The notes under the pieces: generated by a model
Databases searched by the model: none
What the model was told of the DNA's origin: nothing
What the model saw: the letters and a program-made list of their open reading frames with translations, nothing else
NCBI GenBank assembly: GCA_965660145.1
Contig: CBFHYX010000006.1
Location: forward strand, 62,001-126,000
Direction: 5' to 3'
Source of the DNA: JABURQ01 sp029243145
GTDB taxonomy: Bacteria > Planctomycetota > Planctomycetia > Planctomycetales > Planctomycetaceae
DNA: 64,000 nucleotides
Shown here: positions 33,840-43,098 of the stretch, one piece after another
Layout: the number at the start of each line of letters is the position of its first letter
Position numbering within the stretch: position 1 is the first letter of the stretch
Program-made: the position numbers and the translations under genes

Positions 33840-36158
33840 ATGTCGCAGCAAATGACCTTTCAATCTTCGCCTCTTTGTGGGCTTACTTCATTTGTCAGTC
33901 GCCTTTCTTCCTCCAATGATCTGGTGTTCAACATGATTGGCTCGAAAAATTCACAAATATTACTCGGCTTTACCCTCTGTGTGTCGTTGATCGTGGCCGG
34001 AGACGGGCTCTCGGCTCAAGTGGGGAAGGCTCCCGGTCCCGATGGTCAGTTTCTAACACTTACGAGCCCGATTGACGGAGAAGATTACGCGTTGGTGTCG
34101 CGCTGGGCACTGAAGCTTCAGGATCAAGCGCGACGAGAACAACGCCCCATGTTTCTAGTACTCCAAATACCCGATGGAGCCAGTCAGTTTCATCAGGTTT
34201 ACGGATTGGCTGATTTTTTGACCGGTCAAGATATTTCCGATGTGACGGTCGTTGCATGGTTGCCGGAATCCGTCACGGGTCACAATGCGATACTTGCTTT
34301 GTCGGCTCAGGAAATTGTCATCGCTCCCGATGCTGAAGTGGGGAATATTGGTCGCGGGAAAGCCATCTCGACAGAGAAACGCGAGCAAGTTCGTCAGCTC
34401 ATCAGTCGAGGACGCAATCCCCTCGTCAACGATTCGATCGTCGAAGCGATGATGAATCCGGCTGCCAACTTACAGCAGGCCACCATCATCGTGGGGCAAG
34501 GCGCGGAGGAATCCCGTGAAGTCCGTTTTTTGAGTTCCAGTGAAATTCGAAAATTGCAGGATGATGGCGTGATGGTCCCCACCGTGAATGAAGTCAAACC
34601 TGCGGGAGCAGTGGGGAGCTTCTCCGGTCGCCGTATGAAGCAACTCGGGATGCTGATCTCTCAAACGGAAGTCTCGCGAAATGGTATTCAGACACGATAC
34701 GGATTGCCGCGTGAAGCTTTGCTTGAGCCAGAGCAAAATGAGCAAGGGGGAGAGTCGATCGCTCGGCTCGTGAAATTAGAAGGCCCCATTGATTGGGGAA
34801 CCGAATTTCACCTGACACGTCAGATTGACCGGGCCATCGCTCAGGGAGCCGATACTCTAGTCATCGAAATTACCTCTCCGGGGGGGATGCTGGGGCCGAG
34901 TCATAATCTGGCTGAGAAGCTGGCAAACCTGACCGATGAAGGAATTCGTACCATTGCCTATGTGCCTCAAGAAGCAATTAGCGGTGGAGGGTTGATCGCG
35001 TTCGGCTGCGATGAAATCTACTTGCATCCCGATGCATTCATAGGAGACATCGGTCCGATTGAAATGCGGGAAGGTGGACAGTTCCAACACGCCGACGAGA
35101 AAATTGTGTCGATGCTGCGTGAGATTGTCAGTTCACTGGCACAAAAAAAAGGCCGTCCACCCGCGTTGATGATGTCGATGGTGGATCGCAATTTACCTGT
35201 GTATCGCGTCATCGATTCCGAGACAGGGCGAGTTTGGTACGCCTCTGAAAATGAAATTGAACAGCCCGGAAATCAATGGATCAAACAGGAGATGGTAGAA
35301 GGAACTCAGGAAGGATCGTTTTTGACGCTCGATGGTCAACGTGCGGCATCCCTGATGATTGCGGAATCCCCCGTCGATTCCATTGAAGATTTCAAACAGA
35401 GAGTCGGCATCCCTCTCGACGACAATGTTCTCCAGATGAAGGTCACTTGGAATGACTGGCTGATCGGAGTTCTCAATACACGGGGAGCCATGTTCTTACT
35501 CGTCGTGGCCGCGATGGGGTTCTTCTACCTGGAACTGAATCTACCTACGGGATTCTTTGGAATTCTTTCAGCACTCTGTTTTGTTCTGTTCTTTTGGTCT
35601 CGATTTTTGAGTGGAGCGGCGGGTTGGTTGGAAGTGATGCTATTCACGCTTGGAATCATCTGCATCATGATTGAAGTCTTCGTCATTCCGGGGTTGGGAG
35701 TGATGGGGATTGCGGGAACCGGATTGGTGATCACCGGATTGGTAATGGCCAGCCAAACCTTCAGCGGACTCGACCCCGGCAATGTGAACAACGTGATGAA
35801 GACCTTGAGGACATTATTCGGTGCCGGTGTGACGGTGGTCGTCTTTGCGGTCTTCATGTCGAATCTCATACCGCGCTTACCGTTTGTTCGATCCATGATT
35901 CATGCGCCGACCATTCATGACACAAACGATGATCCCGATATCCCTCGGTTGAAGCCAGATTCATATCACGATGGAGCATTTGCTGGTCTCATGGGAGAAC
36001 AAGGTGAAGCCGTCACGCTACTCAAACCTTATGGCAAAGCGAAGATCGCCGGTCAGGTTCTCGATGTGGTCTCGCAAGGAACGATGATTGATCCTGGTGC
36101 CACGGTAGAAGTGATCGAAGTGAGCGGCCAGAAAATCAAAGTCCGTGAGGTCTCGTAG
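33840..36158 (+). CDS. NfeD/ClpP-class membrane serine protease (SppA-like)
   Basis: A 772-aa protein; ATG 33840 follows AAAGGGGAC, a good ribosome binding site, although an inner ATG at 33933 would give a compact signal peptide (LLGFTLCVSLIVAGDGLSAQ). Two tandem ClpP/crotonase-fold domains follow. The first (about 60-250) is degenerate. The second (about 310-490) has LVIEITSPGGMLGPSHNLAE and EAISGGGLIAFGCDEI, with the nucleophile Ser in ISGGG. Four or more membrane helices (about 545-680) precede a C-terminal NfeD OB-like domain (GEAVTLLKPYGKAKIAG, VEVIEVSGQKIKVREV). Related proteases cut membrane-stomatin partners; no stomatin gene is adjacent. It ends 10 bp from the convergent sulfatase gene. 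Confidence 0.92.
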   Translation: MSQQMTFQSSPLCGLTSFVSRLSSSNDLVFNMIGSKNSQILLGFTLCVSLIVAGDGLSAQVGKAPGPDGQFLTLTSPIDGEDYALVSRWALKLQDQARREQRPMFLVLQIPDGASQFHQVYGLADFLTGQDISDVTVVAWLPESVTGHNAILALSAQEIVIAPDAEVGNIGRGKAISTEKREQVRQLISRGRNPLVNDSIVEAMMNPAANLQQATIIVGQGAEESREVRFLSSSEIRKLQDDGVMVPTVNEVKPAGAVGSFSGRRMKQLGMLISQTEVSRNGIQTRYGLPREALLEPEQNEQGGESIARLVKLEGPIDWGTEFHLTRQIDRAIAQGADTLVIEITSPGGMLGPSHNLAEKLANLTDEGIRTIAYVPQEAISGGGLIAFGCDEIYLHPDAFIGDIGPIEMREGGQFQHADEKIVSMLREIVSSLAQKKGRPPALMMSMVDRNLPVYRVIDSETGRVWYASENEIEQPGNQWIKQEMVEGTQEGSFLTLDGQRAASLMIAESPVDSIEDFKQRVGIPLDDNVLQMKVTWNDWLIGVLNTRGAMFLLVVAAMGFFYLELNLPTGFFGILSALCFVLFFWSRFLSGAAGWLEVMLFTLGIICIMIEVFVIPGLGVMGIAGTGLVITGLVMASQTFSGLDPGNVNNVMKTLRTLFGAGVTVVVFAVFMSNLIPRLPFVRSMIHAPTIHDTNDDPDIPRLKPDSYHDGAFAGLMGEQGEAVTLLKPYGKAKIAGQVLDVVSQGTMIDPGATVEVIEVSGQKIKVREVS

Positions 36159-36168
36159 GGCGAGCTTC

Positions 36169-37638
36169 TCACTCATAGGTCCACTTGAGTTCCCACGGGT
36201 CTTTCGTCTTCTTCTGGAAGGCTTGCAGTTCTTCCTGCATTTTGTTCAAAAGTTTTTGGTGATCGAGATCGGTGGCCAGGTTATTCAACTCCAGATAGTC
36301 GTCGGTGATGTTGTACAACTCAAATCGTGGACGATGTAGATAGTCATAGACGGGGCGTTTACCAAACATCTCACCGCCGTTATTGAGCACACTCTGCCAA
36401 GTCGGAGACGCGTATAAGTCCGAAGCGAATGGGTAAGGGAGTTGATGGGCGATGTTGAAAATGAGCTTGTATTCGCCCTTGATATAAACCCGCATCGGGT
36501 AATACATGGTGATCTCATGGAAGGTATGTGATGCAAAGACAGCATCAAATCCTTCGGGTTTCTCTTGCTCCAACGCTGGCAAGAATGACTTGCCATGAAA
36601 CTTGGCTGGCTGAGTTTTTCCAGAAAAATTCGGGGCCCCTCGATTCTCTCCTCGCTTGATCGCGGGAACAGGTTTGGGAGTGACTTGGCAGTAGTCGAGA
36701 ATTGTCGGCACCATGTCGGTCCAATTGACCTTCGCGTTGGTGGTGACTCCTGTTTTCTCTTGGTCGGGAGAACGAACGATGAGTGGCAAATTCATGCCCG
36801 GATTATAGAGGCAGGTTTTCGCACCGGGGAACGGCGGGCCATTGTCGCTGGTCACCATGATTAGAGTGTTGTCGTAGACTCCCAGATCTTTCAAATGTTG
36901 GACTAACTTGCCGACTCCCTGATCGAAGCGGTTAATGGCTTGATAGTATTCAGCCAATTCCGTTTGTGTTTCCACTGTTTGTGGTAACCAACCGGGTGGC
37001 GTGATGTCGTCCGCTTTGTAAAGCACTTGCTCGATTCCGGGGTAATGTTCAGCGTCTGCGTTAAAGTTAGAAAAACCTCCCGGTCCTCCTCCGCGATGCG
37101 GGTCGGAAGAACACCAGTACAAGAAGAATGGCTTCTCGGGAGCTTCGGCAATCCACTCCTTAGCGTTATCGGCCATCACGGCCGAGTTACGGTTTCCTTG
37201 AACGCCTTGGTTACGATAATCCTCAAAATGATAAGTGTATTCTGGAGCCAAATGGTATTTACCAATCGAGCAAGTACGATAGCCGGCTTCGTTCATCATC
37301 ACCGGTAACGATTTGACACTTTCAAACGTGCTGAAATGATTGTAGCTGTGTGCATGGCCGTAATGCCCGGTGGTATGATTGTGCAATCCCGTCATTAATA
37401 CCGAGCGACTCGCCGAACAACTGGCCGTGGTGCAATAGGCATGCGTAAACTTGGTTCCTTCTGCGGCGAGCTTGTCCATATTGGGAGTCTGGATGACTTT
37501 GTTGCCATAACAACCAATCTGAAAACCCATGTCGTCAGCGACAATTAGCACAACATTACGGGCAGGCTTTTCCTCGGCTTGAAGCGAACAGAGGGGAAAT
37601 AGAGAACAACAGGCAAGTAAAATGATGCGGAAAGACAT
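36169..37638 (-). CDS. Secreted sulfatase, N-sulfoglucosamine sulfohydrolase-like
   Basis: A 489-aa protein with a signal peptide (MSFRIILLACCSLFPLCSLQA). The metal-binding start NVVLIVADDMGFQIGCYG is followed by the formylglycine motif CSASR in TTASCSASRSVLMTG, where Cys is converted to the catalytic aldehyde; Ala replaces the more frequent Pro, as seen in some subfamilies. HNHTTGHYGHAHSYNHFSTF and SIGKYHLAPEYTYHF match the sulfamidase (SGSH) group, which cleaves N-linked sulfate from glucosamine. VTSDNGPPFPGAKTCLYN is the distal metal-binding segment. It presumably attacks heparin-like or other sulfated glycans outside the cytoplasm. It is transcribed alone. Sulfatase identity is firm; substrate is by resemblance. 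Confidence 0.92.
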   Translation of the reverse strand: MSFRIILLACCSLFPLCSLQAEEKPARNVVLIVADDMGFQIGCYGNKVIQTPNMDKLAAEGTKFTHAYCTTASCSASRSVLMTGLHNHTTGHYGHAHSYNHFSTFESVKSLPVMMNEAGYRTCSIGKYHLAPEYTYHFEDYRNQGVQGNRNSAVMADNAKEWIAEAPEKPFFLYWCSSDPHRGGGPGGFSNFNADAEHYPGIEQVLYKADDITPPGWLPQTVETQTELAEYYQAINRFDQGVGKLVQHLKDLGVYDNTLIMVTSDNGPPFPGAKTCLYNPGMNLPLIVRSPDQEKTGVTTNAKVNWTDMVPTILDYCQVTPKPVPAIKRGENRGAPNFSGKTQPAKFHGKSFLPALEQEKPEGFDAVFASHTFHEITMYYPMRVYIKGEYKLIFNIAHQLPYPFASDLYASPTWQSVLNNGGEMFGKRPVYDYLHRPRFELYNITDDYLELNNLATDLDHQKLLNKMQEELQAFQKKTKDPWELKWTYE

Positions 37639-37940
37639 GGGAGCCTCATGTGGTGTTGGTCGGGTTTTTATTGGGTCTAGTGTGGAGTCTCAAAAGTATG
37701 AGATTTTATGTGGCTGTTCGTAAATTCTTTGGAGTAATTTATTGAGTAGACGTTCCAGTATTCCCTCTCCTCCAGAGGAGGAGAGGGTGGCATGCAGGTT
37801 GGCTAAATCTTGAATACGGATCGAAGTTTCCAAATCGCAGATTACTAAAATATCCCTCGGAAAACGAGATACATGACTCTAGTATGCCGCGAGTTCACAC
37901 CATGTTGCAAGGTGTGGTTTTTCAATTCATTGGTCCATTA
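37639..37940. other. Intergenic region with a perfect hairpin
   Basis: About 300 bp between two leftward genes. The only structure is CCCTCTCCTCC (37763-37773), loop AGA, GGAGGAGAGGG (37777-37787), an 11-bp perfect stem without a U-run on either side. It may be a transcript end of the GT2 gene or an intergenic hairpin repeat. Nothing else supportable. Confidence 0.45.
37763..37787. repeat. Perfect 11-bp inverted repeat
   Basis: CCCTCTCCTCC and GGAGGAGAGGG with a 3-base loop. Purine/pyrimidine-asymmetric arms, no T-run. It lies about 155 bp downstream of the GT2 stop on the minus strand. Confidence 0.6.
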
Positions 37941-38894
37941 TCAGTCGTCAATGGTCGATTCTGAAATGCTGTAGGTCGCTTCGCCTCTCAATGTGTTGGC
38001 CACAATCAGTTCAGAAATAAACCCCAGCGAGATGGCTTGAGCGCCCAAAAGTGTGGAGGCAATTGAGTACGCCAGCAAAGGACGATCACCAATCGGTGCG
38101 ACTTCCATGACACCCACGACGTTCATCAATATCCAGGCCAGCATTAACCAAGAGAGTCCCAACGAGCCTAAGCCAAAGAAGAACAGTCCGACGGCACCCA
38201 GCATATGGCTGGGCCGTTGCCCATAACCAATCAGAAACTTGACCGTAAAGAGATCCAGAAACCCTCGCAGAAATCGTCGGATACCATACTTGGAATGTCC
38301 GTGTTCGCGAGAGCGATGATGGACGGGAACTTCTGTGACTTTGAAGCCGCGCGAAAAGGCGAGCACGGCAATAAACCGGTGAAGCTCGCCGTAAATGTTC
38401 AGTTCGTCGGCAACCTCTTTGCGAAAAAGCTTCAAACCACAATTGTGATCGTGCAAATGCAGGCCCGTTAGCTTTCCTATCATCCAGTTGAACACTTTGC
38501 TCGGGTAGACTTTGTGCCAAGGATCGAGACGGCGTTCTTTCCAACCGTTGACCACATCAAACCCCTCGTCGAGCTTTGCGAGAAAGTTGGGGATCTCGGC
38601 GGGATCATCCTGCAAGTCGGCATCCATCATCATGATGACATCGCCTTGAGCGGTTCGCATTCCGGCAGTCAACGCCGAGGCTTTTCCAAAGTTTCTCCGG
38701 AAACGAATGCCCGAGACAAAACTGTGTTCCCGGCTGAACTCTTCAATCAGTTTCCAGGAGTCGTCCGACGAACCGTCATCAACGAAAATGATTTCTAAAT
38801 CAATATGTTTCTGCTGTTTGACGGACAGGATCTCACTCAATAATTGAGGCAGAGATTCCGACTCATTCAACAACGGGACGACGATGGATAACAT
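37941..38894 (-). CDS. GT2 family polyprenyl-phosphate glycosyltransferase (DPMS/GtrB-like)
   Basis: A 317-aa membrane-associated glycosyltransferase. The N-terminal GT-A domain begins MLSIVVPLLNESESLPQLL; IIFVDDGSSDDSW binds nucleotide sugar, MMMDADLQDDPAEIP holds the DxD metal site, and GWKERRLDPWHKVYPSKVFN and HDHNCGLKLFRKEV are typical of the dolichol-phosphate-mannose synthase/GtrB type. VHHRSREHGHSKYGIRRFL closes the active site. Two C-terminal helices (GLFFFGLGSLGLSWLML and a later one at LLAYSIASTLLGAQAISLGF) anchor it in the membrane. It should load a sugar on polyprenyl phosphate, the donor of GT39-type enzymes such as the broken one at 3965-5536. Substrate sugar unknown. Confidence 0.92.
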   Translation of the reverse strand: MLSIVVPLLNESESLPQLLSEILSVKQQKHIDLEIIFVDDGSSDDSWKLIEEFSREHSFVSGIRFRRNFGKASALTAGMRTAQGDVIMMMDADLQDDPAEIPNFLAKLDEGFDVVNGWKERRLDPWHKVYPSKVFNWMIGKLTGLHLHDHNCGLKLFRKEVADELNIYGELHRFIAVLAFSRGFKVTEVPVHHRSREHGHSKYGIRRFLRGFLDLFTVKFLIGYGQRPSHMLGAVGLFFFGLGSLGLSWLMLAWILMNVVGVMEVAPIGDRPLLAYSIASTLLGAQAISLGFISELIVANTLRGEATYSISESTIDD

Positions 38895-38997
38895 GTAGAA
38901 CCTTAAGCTAGCTTGGTGTCCCGAATATGATACGAAAAAATGATTGCATCTGCGCGACCAGACGGTGGCTGTCTGCGAATTAGCTGTTAGGAGACTG

Positions 38998-39927
38998 TTA
39001 TTCCGTCGTGCTGAAAAACGGGAACAACTTTTTCAGTTCTGCTTTACTGGGTTTCTTGCCGTACTCGCAGACTTCGAAGGCTTCAGAATACTTGACCGCT
39101 TTGCCATCCTTTTCACCGTACCACTCGACCAATTGGTCGCGAAATCGATTGGCGAGTCCACCTTGTCGACGATCCCACGCTTTGCGCAAATAGAGTTTGC
39201 GGGCTTCAGGGTTGTCGGCTGATCTTTGAATCAGTGTCTCGGGAGAACCAAGGGCGCCGCCTTCATACACTTGCGATTCCAACGCATCAAGTGCGTGCAG
39301 CTTTTGATCGAACACATCATCAACCGAGATCGCAATGTCGGCTTGAAACGGGTAAGGCCGAGTAAAGTTATCGGGGAAGTACATGAAGACGGGATTGTGT
39401 TTGATCGGTTCGGTATCGGGAACATAGAATGGCACTCGAACCATGAACGCCGCATCTCGCACTAATAGTCCGACGTTACGATGGTCGGGGTGATAATCGT
39501 TGGGGCGATGTCCAAAAACAATGTCGGCATTCCACTCTCGAATCAGCCGGGCGAAGGTCTTTCGATTCTCCAGATTCTGAACCAGTTCGCCGTCGTGAAT
39601 GTCGAGCACTTCGACTTCGATCCCCATACGCTTGGCGGCTTCTTTCACTTCTGCCGTCCGTCGTTTCGCGAGTGGACCTCCCGCCATGTTCCAGTGGCCG
39701 ATATCACCGTTCGTGGACGAGACGAATTTGACTTTGTGTCCCAGTTTGGCCCATTTAATGGCACAGCCACCTATCTGAAACTCGGCGTCGTCAGGATGTG
39801 CTCCAAAGGCAATGATCCGTAGAATATTTTTCGGTGGAGGAGAGGTCTTGTCTTGAGCACTGACCGCATTGATCTGAGAACCGATGAAGACGGTCAAGCA
39901 TGCGAGAGTGAGAACGGAATATTTCAT
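38998..39927 (-). CDS. Exported PIG-L family deacetylase
   Basis: A 309-aa protein with a signal peptide (SVLTLACLTVFIGSQINAVSA). The LmbE/PIG-L zinc motif AHPDD lies in IIAFGAHPDDAEFQIGG (about residues 43-47), and the second metal-binding motif HPDH in RPNDYHPDHRNVG. The family removes N-acetyl groups from GlcNAc-containing substrates such as GlcNAc-phosphatidylinositol or GlcNAc-inositol, with zinc. Export suggests action on extracellular or cell-surface glycans, consistent with planctomycete polysaccharide processing. C-terminal KKPSKAELKKLFPFF is unremarkable. It stands alone between the GT2 and FKBP genes on the same strand. Confidence 0.9.
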   Translation of the reverse strand: MKYSVLTLACLTVFIGSQINAVSAQDKTSPPPKNILRIIAFGAHPDDAEFQIGGCAIKWAKLGHKVKFVSSTNGDIGHWNMAGGPLAKRRTAEVKEAAKRMGIEVEVLDIHDGELVQNLENRKTFARLIREWNADIVFGHRPNDYHPDHRNVGLLVRDAAFMVRVPFYVPDTEPIKHNPVFMYFPDNFTRPYPFQADIAISVDDVFDQKLHALDALESQVYEGGALGSPETLIQRSADNPEARKLYLRKAWDRRQGGLANRFRDQLVEWYGEKDGKAVKYSEAFEVCEYGKKPSKAELKKLFPFFSTTE

Positions 39928-40041
39928 GATTTTGTTTCCTCTGTGAATCAGGAGAGTCAGTCGTGAGTTCCGGTATATCGCGCCAGTCCTCGGGATTCCC
40001 GGAAAAAGTGTAAATTATTGTTTTCTGAGTTCCCGCGCACG

Positions 40042-40078
40042 AAAAACGGGAGAGGCGATGGTGTTCGCTCTCTCCCGT
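40042..40078 (-). terminator. Rho-independent terminator of the FKBP gene
   Basis: On the minus strand, ACGGGAGAG (from 40078) pairs with CTCTCCCGT (ending 40046) around a 15-base loop, followed by TTTT (40045-40042). It starts 27 bases after the stop of the FKBP gene. Confidence 0.85.
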
Positions 40079-40105
40079 GAGAAATTCAAGTTTTCATCGA
40101 TGCAA

Positions 40106-40864
40106 TTACTTTTTGCCGTTGATGGCAATCAGTTCCACTTCGAAAATCAGTGTGGTATGAGGACCAATTTTCTCTCCCGCTCCGCGAGCGCCATAAGCAA
40201 GATCAGAGGGGACGAAGAGTTTATACTTATCGCCGACAGTCATGAGTTGCAATGCTTCGGTCCAGCCTTTGATGACTCCACCTACACCAAAATCAATCGG
40301 TTCTCCTCGATCAACGGAACTATCGAAAACCGTTCCATCGAGTAGAGTTCCATGATAATGAGTCGTCACTTGATCGGTCGGCTTGGGGCTGACTTTGCCC
40401 GCACCCTTTTTGAGTACTTCGTACTGCAAGCCGCTTTTGGTCGTTTTGACACCTTTTCGCTTGCCGTTCTTGACGAGGAACTCTTTGCCGGCCTTGATGG
40501 CTTCTGCGAATTGCATTTTTTGCTTCTCTTCAGCGGCAGCACGTAACAGCTGTTGCAATTCGAGCATTGTGTCCTGGATCTGGCGTTCAGACATTTTGGG
40601 CTCTTTATCTCGAAGAGCATCTGAGAATCCTTCGATCACAAGTTCAAAATTGAGGTCGAGTTGATCGTTGAATTTGATTTGTGCGGCCAGATTTTGACCG
40701 ATGCCGTAACTTGAACGATCTTTCAATGTCTTGAAAGGAGATTCTTTTTCAGCCGTTTCAGGCTTTTTGGCGGCTGAATTCTCTTTGGCCGGTTTTTCGT
40801 TTTGAGCGGACGAAATTCCCGCTGAGAGCAGGAGACAGAAAACTGACAAGAACAAAATACGCAT
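40106..40864 (-). CDS. Exported FKBP-type peptidyl-prolyl isomerase (Mip/FkpA-like)
   Basis: A 252-aa protein with a signal peptide (LFLSVFCLLLSAGISSAQ), a charged Lys/Glu/Ala linker, and an N-terminal dimerisation domain of the Mip/FkpA type (about 45-140; SYGIGQNLAAQIKFND, FSDALRDKEPKMSERQIQDT, then a long helix QQLLRAAAEEKQKMQFAEAI). The FKBP domain spans about 150-250: TTKSGLQYEVLKKGAG, VTTHYHGTLLDGTVFDSS, GWTEALQLMTVGDKYKLFVP, LAYGARGAGEKIGPHTTLIF and EVELIAING. It assists folding of exported proteins by cis-trans prolyl isomerisation. Single-gene unit closed by a terminator. Confidence 0.95.
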   Translation of the reverse strand: MRILFLSVFCLLLSAGISSAQNEKPAKENSAAKKPETAEKESPFKTLKDRSSYGIGQNLAAQIKFNDQLDLNFELVIEGFSDALRDKEPKMSERQIQDTMLELQQLLRAAAEEKQKMQFAEAIKAGKEFLVKNGKRKGVKTTKSGLQYEVLKKGAGKVSPKPTDQVTTHYHGTLLDGTVFDSSVDRGEPIDFGVGGVIKGWTEALQLMTVGDKYKLFVPSDLAYGARGAGEKIGPHTTLIFEVELIAINGKK

Positions 40865-41119
40865 GGAAGACCTTTCTGGTGGGATCGCGTAGGTGGGATG
40901 TAAATCGTGTGAATTACTTAGTATGGAGTTTTTCGGGGTGGCTCACAAGGGGGCTCAAACAGAGAAAAGCTGATTTTTTCCGTTACGATAAGCATTTTAT
41001 CTGATCTCTCAGAGAGGTCACGGTTTACGAGGTCCGCAGAGTTGAAGATTTGGCCCCGATCCTTGAATATCTGTGACTTGTCTATTCGATAGCACATTCA
41101 TCAACAAAGAAGATTCCCG

Positions 41120-42610
41120 ATGTCGAAGCCCGATCGTTTTGAAAAAGACCGCCTAGTCAAGCTCGAAAAAATTGTCGAGCTGGGACACGATCCCTACGGT
41201 CAGCGGTTTGACGACTACTCTCCCATCGACGAAATTCGAGATCTCTGTCCTGAAGAATCGGGAACCGCAGGCCCCGCCGTTCGTGTGACTGGTCGGATCA
41301 TGCTTCGGCGGAAAGCGGGCAAATTGTGGTTCTTCAATATCAAAGACGCCACCGGTGACATCCAGCTATTGTTCTCTCGGGGTGATCTCCCCGACGAGCA
41401 GGTCGAGCTGATGCGTCAACTCGACTTGGGTGACTTGATCGGTATCGACGGCAAGATGAAGCGAACGAATACGGGAGAAGTCTCGATCTTCGTCGAGACG
41501 TTGACGATTTTGTGTAAGTCGCTCGCTCAGCCGCCCGAGAAGTTCCACGGGGCTAAAGATACCGAAATGCTTCTGCGTCAGCGGTACATCGACCTGATTT
41601 ATAATGAAGGTGTCCTCGACAAAATGCTCAACCGGTCGAAAATTATCGATTCGGTCCGGCAAACACTTCGCGACGAAAAGTTTACGGAAGTGGAAACACC
41701 CGTCTTGCATAGCATTGCCGGAGGTGCAGCGGCCAAGCCTTTCATCACTCATCACAATGCACTCGATATGGAACTCTATCTGCGCATCGCGCTGGAGTTG
41801 CATCTCAAACGACTTATGGTGGGTGGGATTGAGCGAGTTTATGAAATCGGACGCGTCTTTCGGAATGAAGGCATCGATACGACTCACAATCCTGAATTCA
41901 CGATGATTGAAATCTATCAAGCTTACGGCAACTACGAGTCGATGATGGATTTGACCGAAGCCATTGTCTGCAACGCCATTAAGAGCTTCAGCGACTCGAT
42001 GATCTTGCCTTGGGATGAGAGTGAAATCGATTTCACGGCGCCTTGGCCACGCAAAAAATATGGTGATCTGTTCCTAGAACATGCGGGCTGTGAGATGTCT
42101 GATGCTGACGCCGTCAAAGCAAAGGCTCTCGAACTTGCGAAAACGGGTGTCATTGGGGAAGACTTCATCAAGCGGATGGATTCCGAAGAGATGCACCCGG
42201 ACGTGATCGTGAACGAAGTGTTCGAAGCGACCGTTGAAGACCATCTCGAAGGTCCGGTCTTCGTGATTGATTATCCCGCCAGTATTTGTCCTTTGACCAA
42301 GCGGAAACAAGATGACCCTGCGATTGCCGAGCGATTTGAATTGTTCGTTAAAGGGATGGAACTTGCCAATGCGTACACAGAATTGAACGATCCCCGCTTG
42401 CAGGAAGAGTTGTTCAAGACGCAACTCGTCGGCATGGACGAAGAAGATTCGATGGCCAAGATGGATCACGATTTCATCAAAGCACTTAAAGTCGGCATGC
42501 CTCCTGCCGGCGGACTCGGTATCGGCATCGACCGTCTGGTGATGTTGCTGACCAACTCGCAAAGCATCCGCGACATCATCTTTTTCCCGCTGTTAAGGCC
42601 GGAAGAGTGA
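41120..42610 (+). CDS. lysS: Lysyl-tRNA synthetase, class II
   Basis: A 496-aa synthetase. The N-terminal OB fold (about 60-150) contains VRVTGRIMLRRKAGKLWFF, which contacts the tRNA anticodon. Class II motif 1 is in FTEVETPVLHSIAGGAAAKP, motif 2 reads RVFRNEGIDTTHNPEFTMIE and motif 3 GGLGIGIDRLVMLLT. Typical LysS segments such as RQRYIDLI and HNALDMELYLRIALELHLK are present. It charges tRNA-Lys in the cytoplasm. The gene is monocistronic; the nearest upstream gene is divergent. Length is usual for bacterial LysS (about 500). Confidence 0.97.
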   Translation: MSKPDRFEKDRLVKLEKIVELGHDPYGQRFDDYSPIDEIRDLCPEESGTAGPAVRVTGRIMLRRKAGKLWFFNIKDATGDIQLLFSRGDLPDEQVELMRQLDLGDLIGIDGKMKRTNTGEVSIFVETLTILCKSLAQPPEKFHGAKDTEMLLRQRYIDLIYNEGVLDKMLNRSKIIDSVRQTLRDEKFTEVETPVLHSIAGGAAAKPFITHHNALDMELYLRIALELHLKRLMVGGIERVYEIGRVFRNEGIDTTHNPEFTMIEIYQAYGNYESMMDLTEAIVCNAIKSFSDSMILPWDESEIDFTAPWPRKKYGDLFLEHAGCEMSDADAVKAKALELAKTGVIGEDFIKRMDSEEMHPDVIVNEVFEATVEDHLEGPVFVIDYPASICPLTKRKQDDPAIAERFELFVKGMELANAYTELNDPRLQEELFKTQLVGMDEEDSMAKMDHDFIKALKVGMPPAGGLGIGIDRLVMLLTNSQSIRDIIFFPLLRPEE

Positions 42611-42695
42611 GCAAGTGCAACTTGTTTTTTCGGGGGGTGACGAGATTCGGGTGGCGGGGGCGCTCTGCGAAGCAGAAGCCCCCGAGGGTCCAGTC

Positions 42696-43043
42696 TCAAG
42701 ACATCAACCACTCCGGTGGAATCGGATCAACCGGGAGCGTATTGAGTGTTTCTCCCTCATACCAACCGGCACTCGACCACTTCCAATCTCGGGCCTGTTC
42801 AACGTGACCACTTCGAACAGGATTCAAATGGATGTCGTCCATCATTTTCATCAATGTTTCACCTTCCGTGATATTTCGATCATACCCTCCACCTCGTTGC
42901 CAGAAATGGTACTCCGTCTTTTGGCCACGCTGTTGCTTGATTCGTTTGAGAAATTCCGGCATCTGGTACTCGGCAGAGTGTGGATGGATGATGAGGTGAA
43001 CATGATTCGGCATAAAAACATAGGCCCACAATGAGAGATTCAA
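42696..43043 (-). pseudogene. Truncated Y1 transposase (REP-associated tyrosine transposase type)
   Basis: The C-terminal part (about 115 aa from a TTG codon at 43043) of an IS200-like Y1 transposase. The HUH motif is intact in YVFMPNHVHLIIHP, followed by FWQRGGGYDRNIT, HLNPVRSG and DWKWSSAGWY, the order seen in REP-associated (RAYT) proteins of 150-200 aa. In many relatives the segment reads YIHxNPV; here it is DIHLNPV. Upstream, the frame stays open only for about 15 more codons (PNWDDPLEESILETCQSL) before a TAG, so the N-terminal 40-60 residues are missing. It abuts the 460-bp dispersed repeat starting at 43099. It is likely a degenerate mobile-element remnant, or a domesticated fragment. 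Confidence 0.75.
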
Positions 43044-43098
43044 TGATTGGCATGTTTCCAGAATTGATTCCTCTAGAGGGTCGTCCCAGTTCGGCTAC

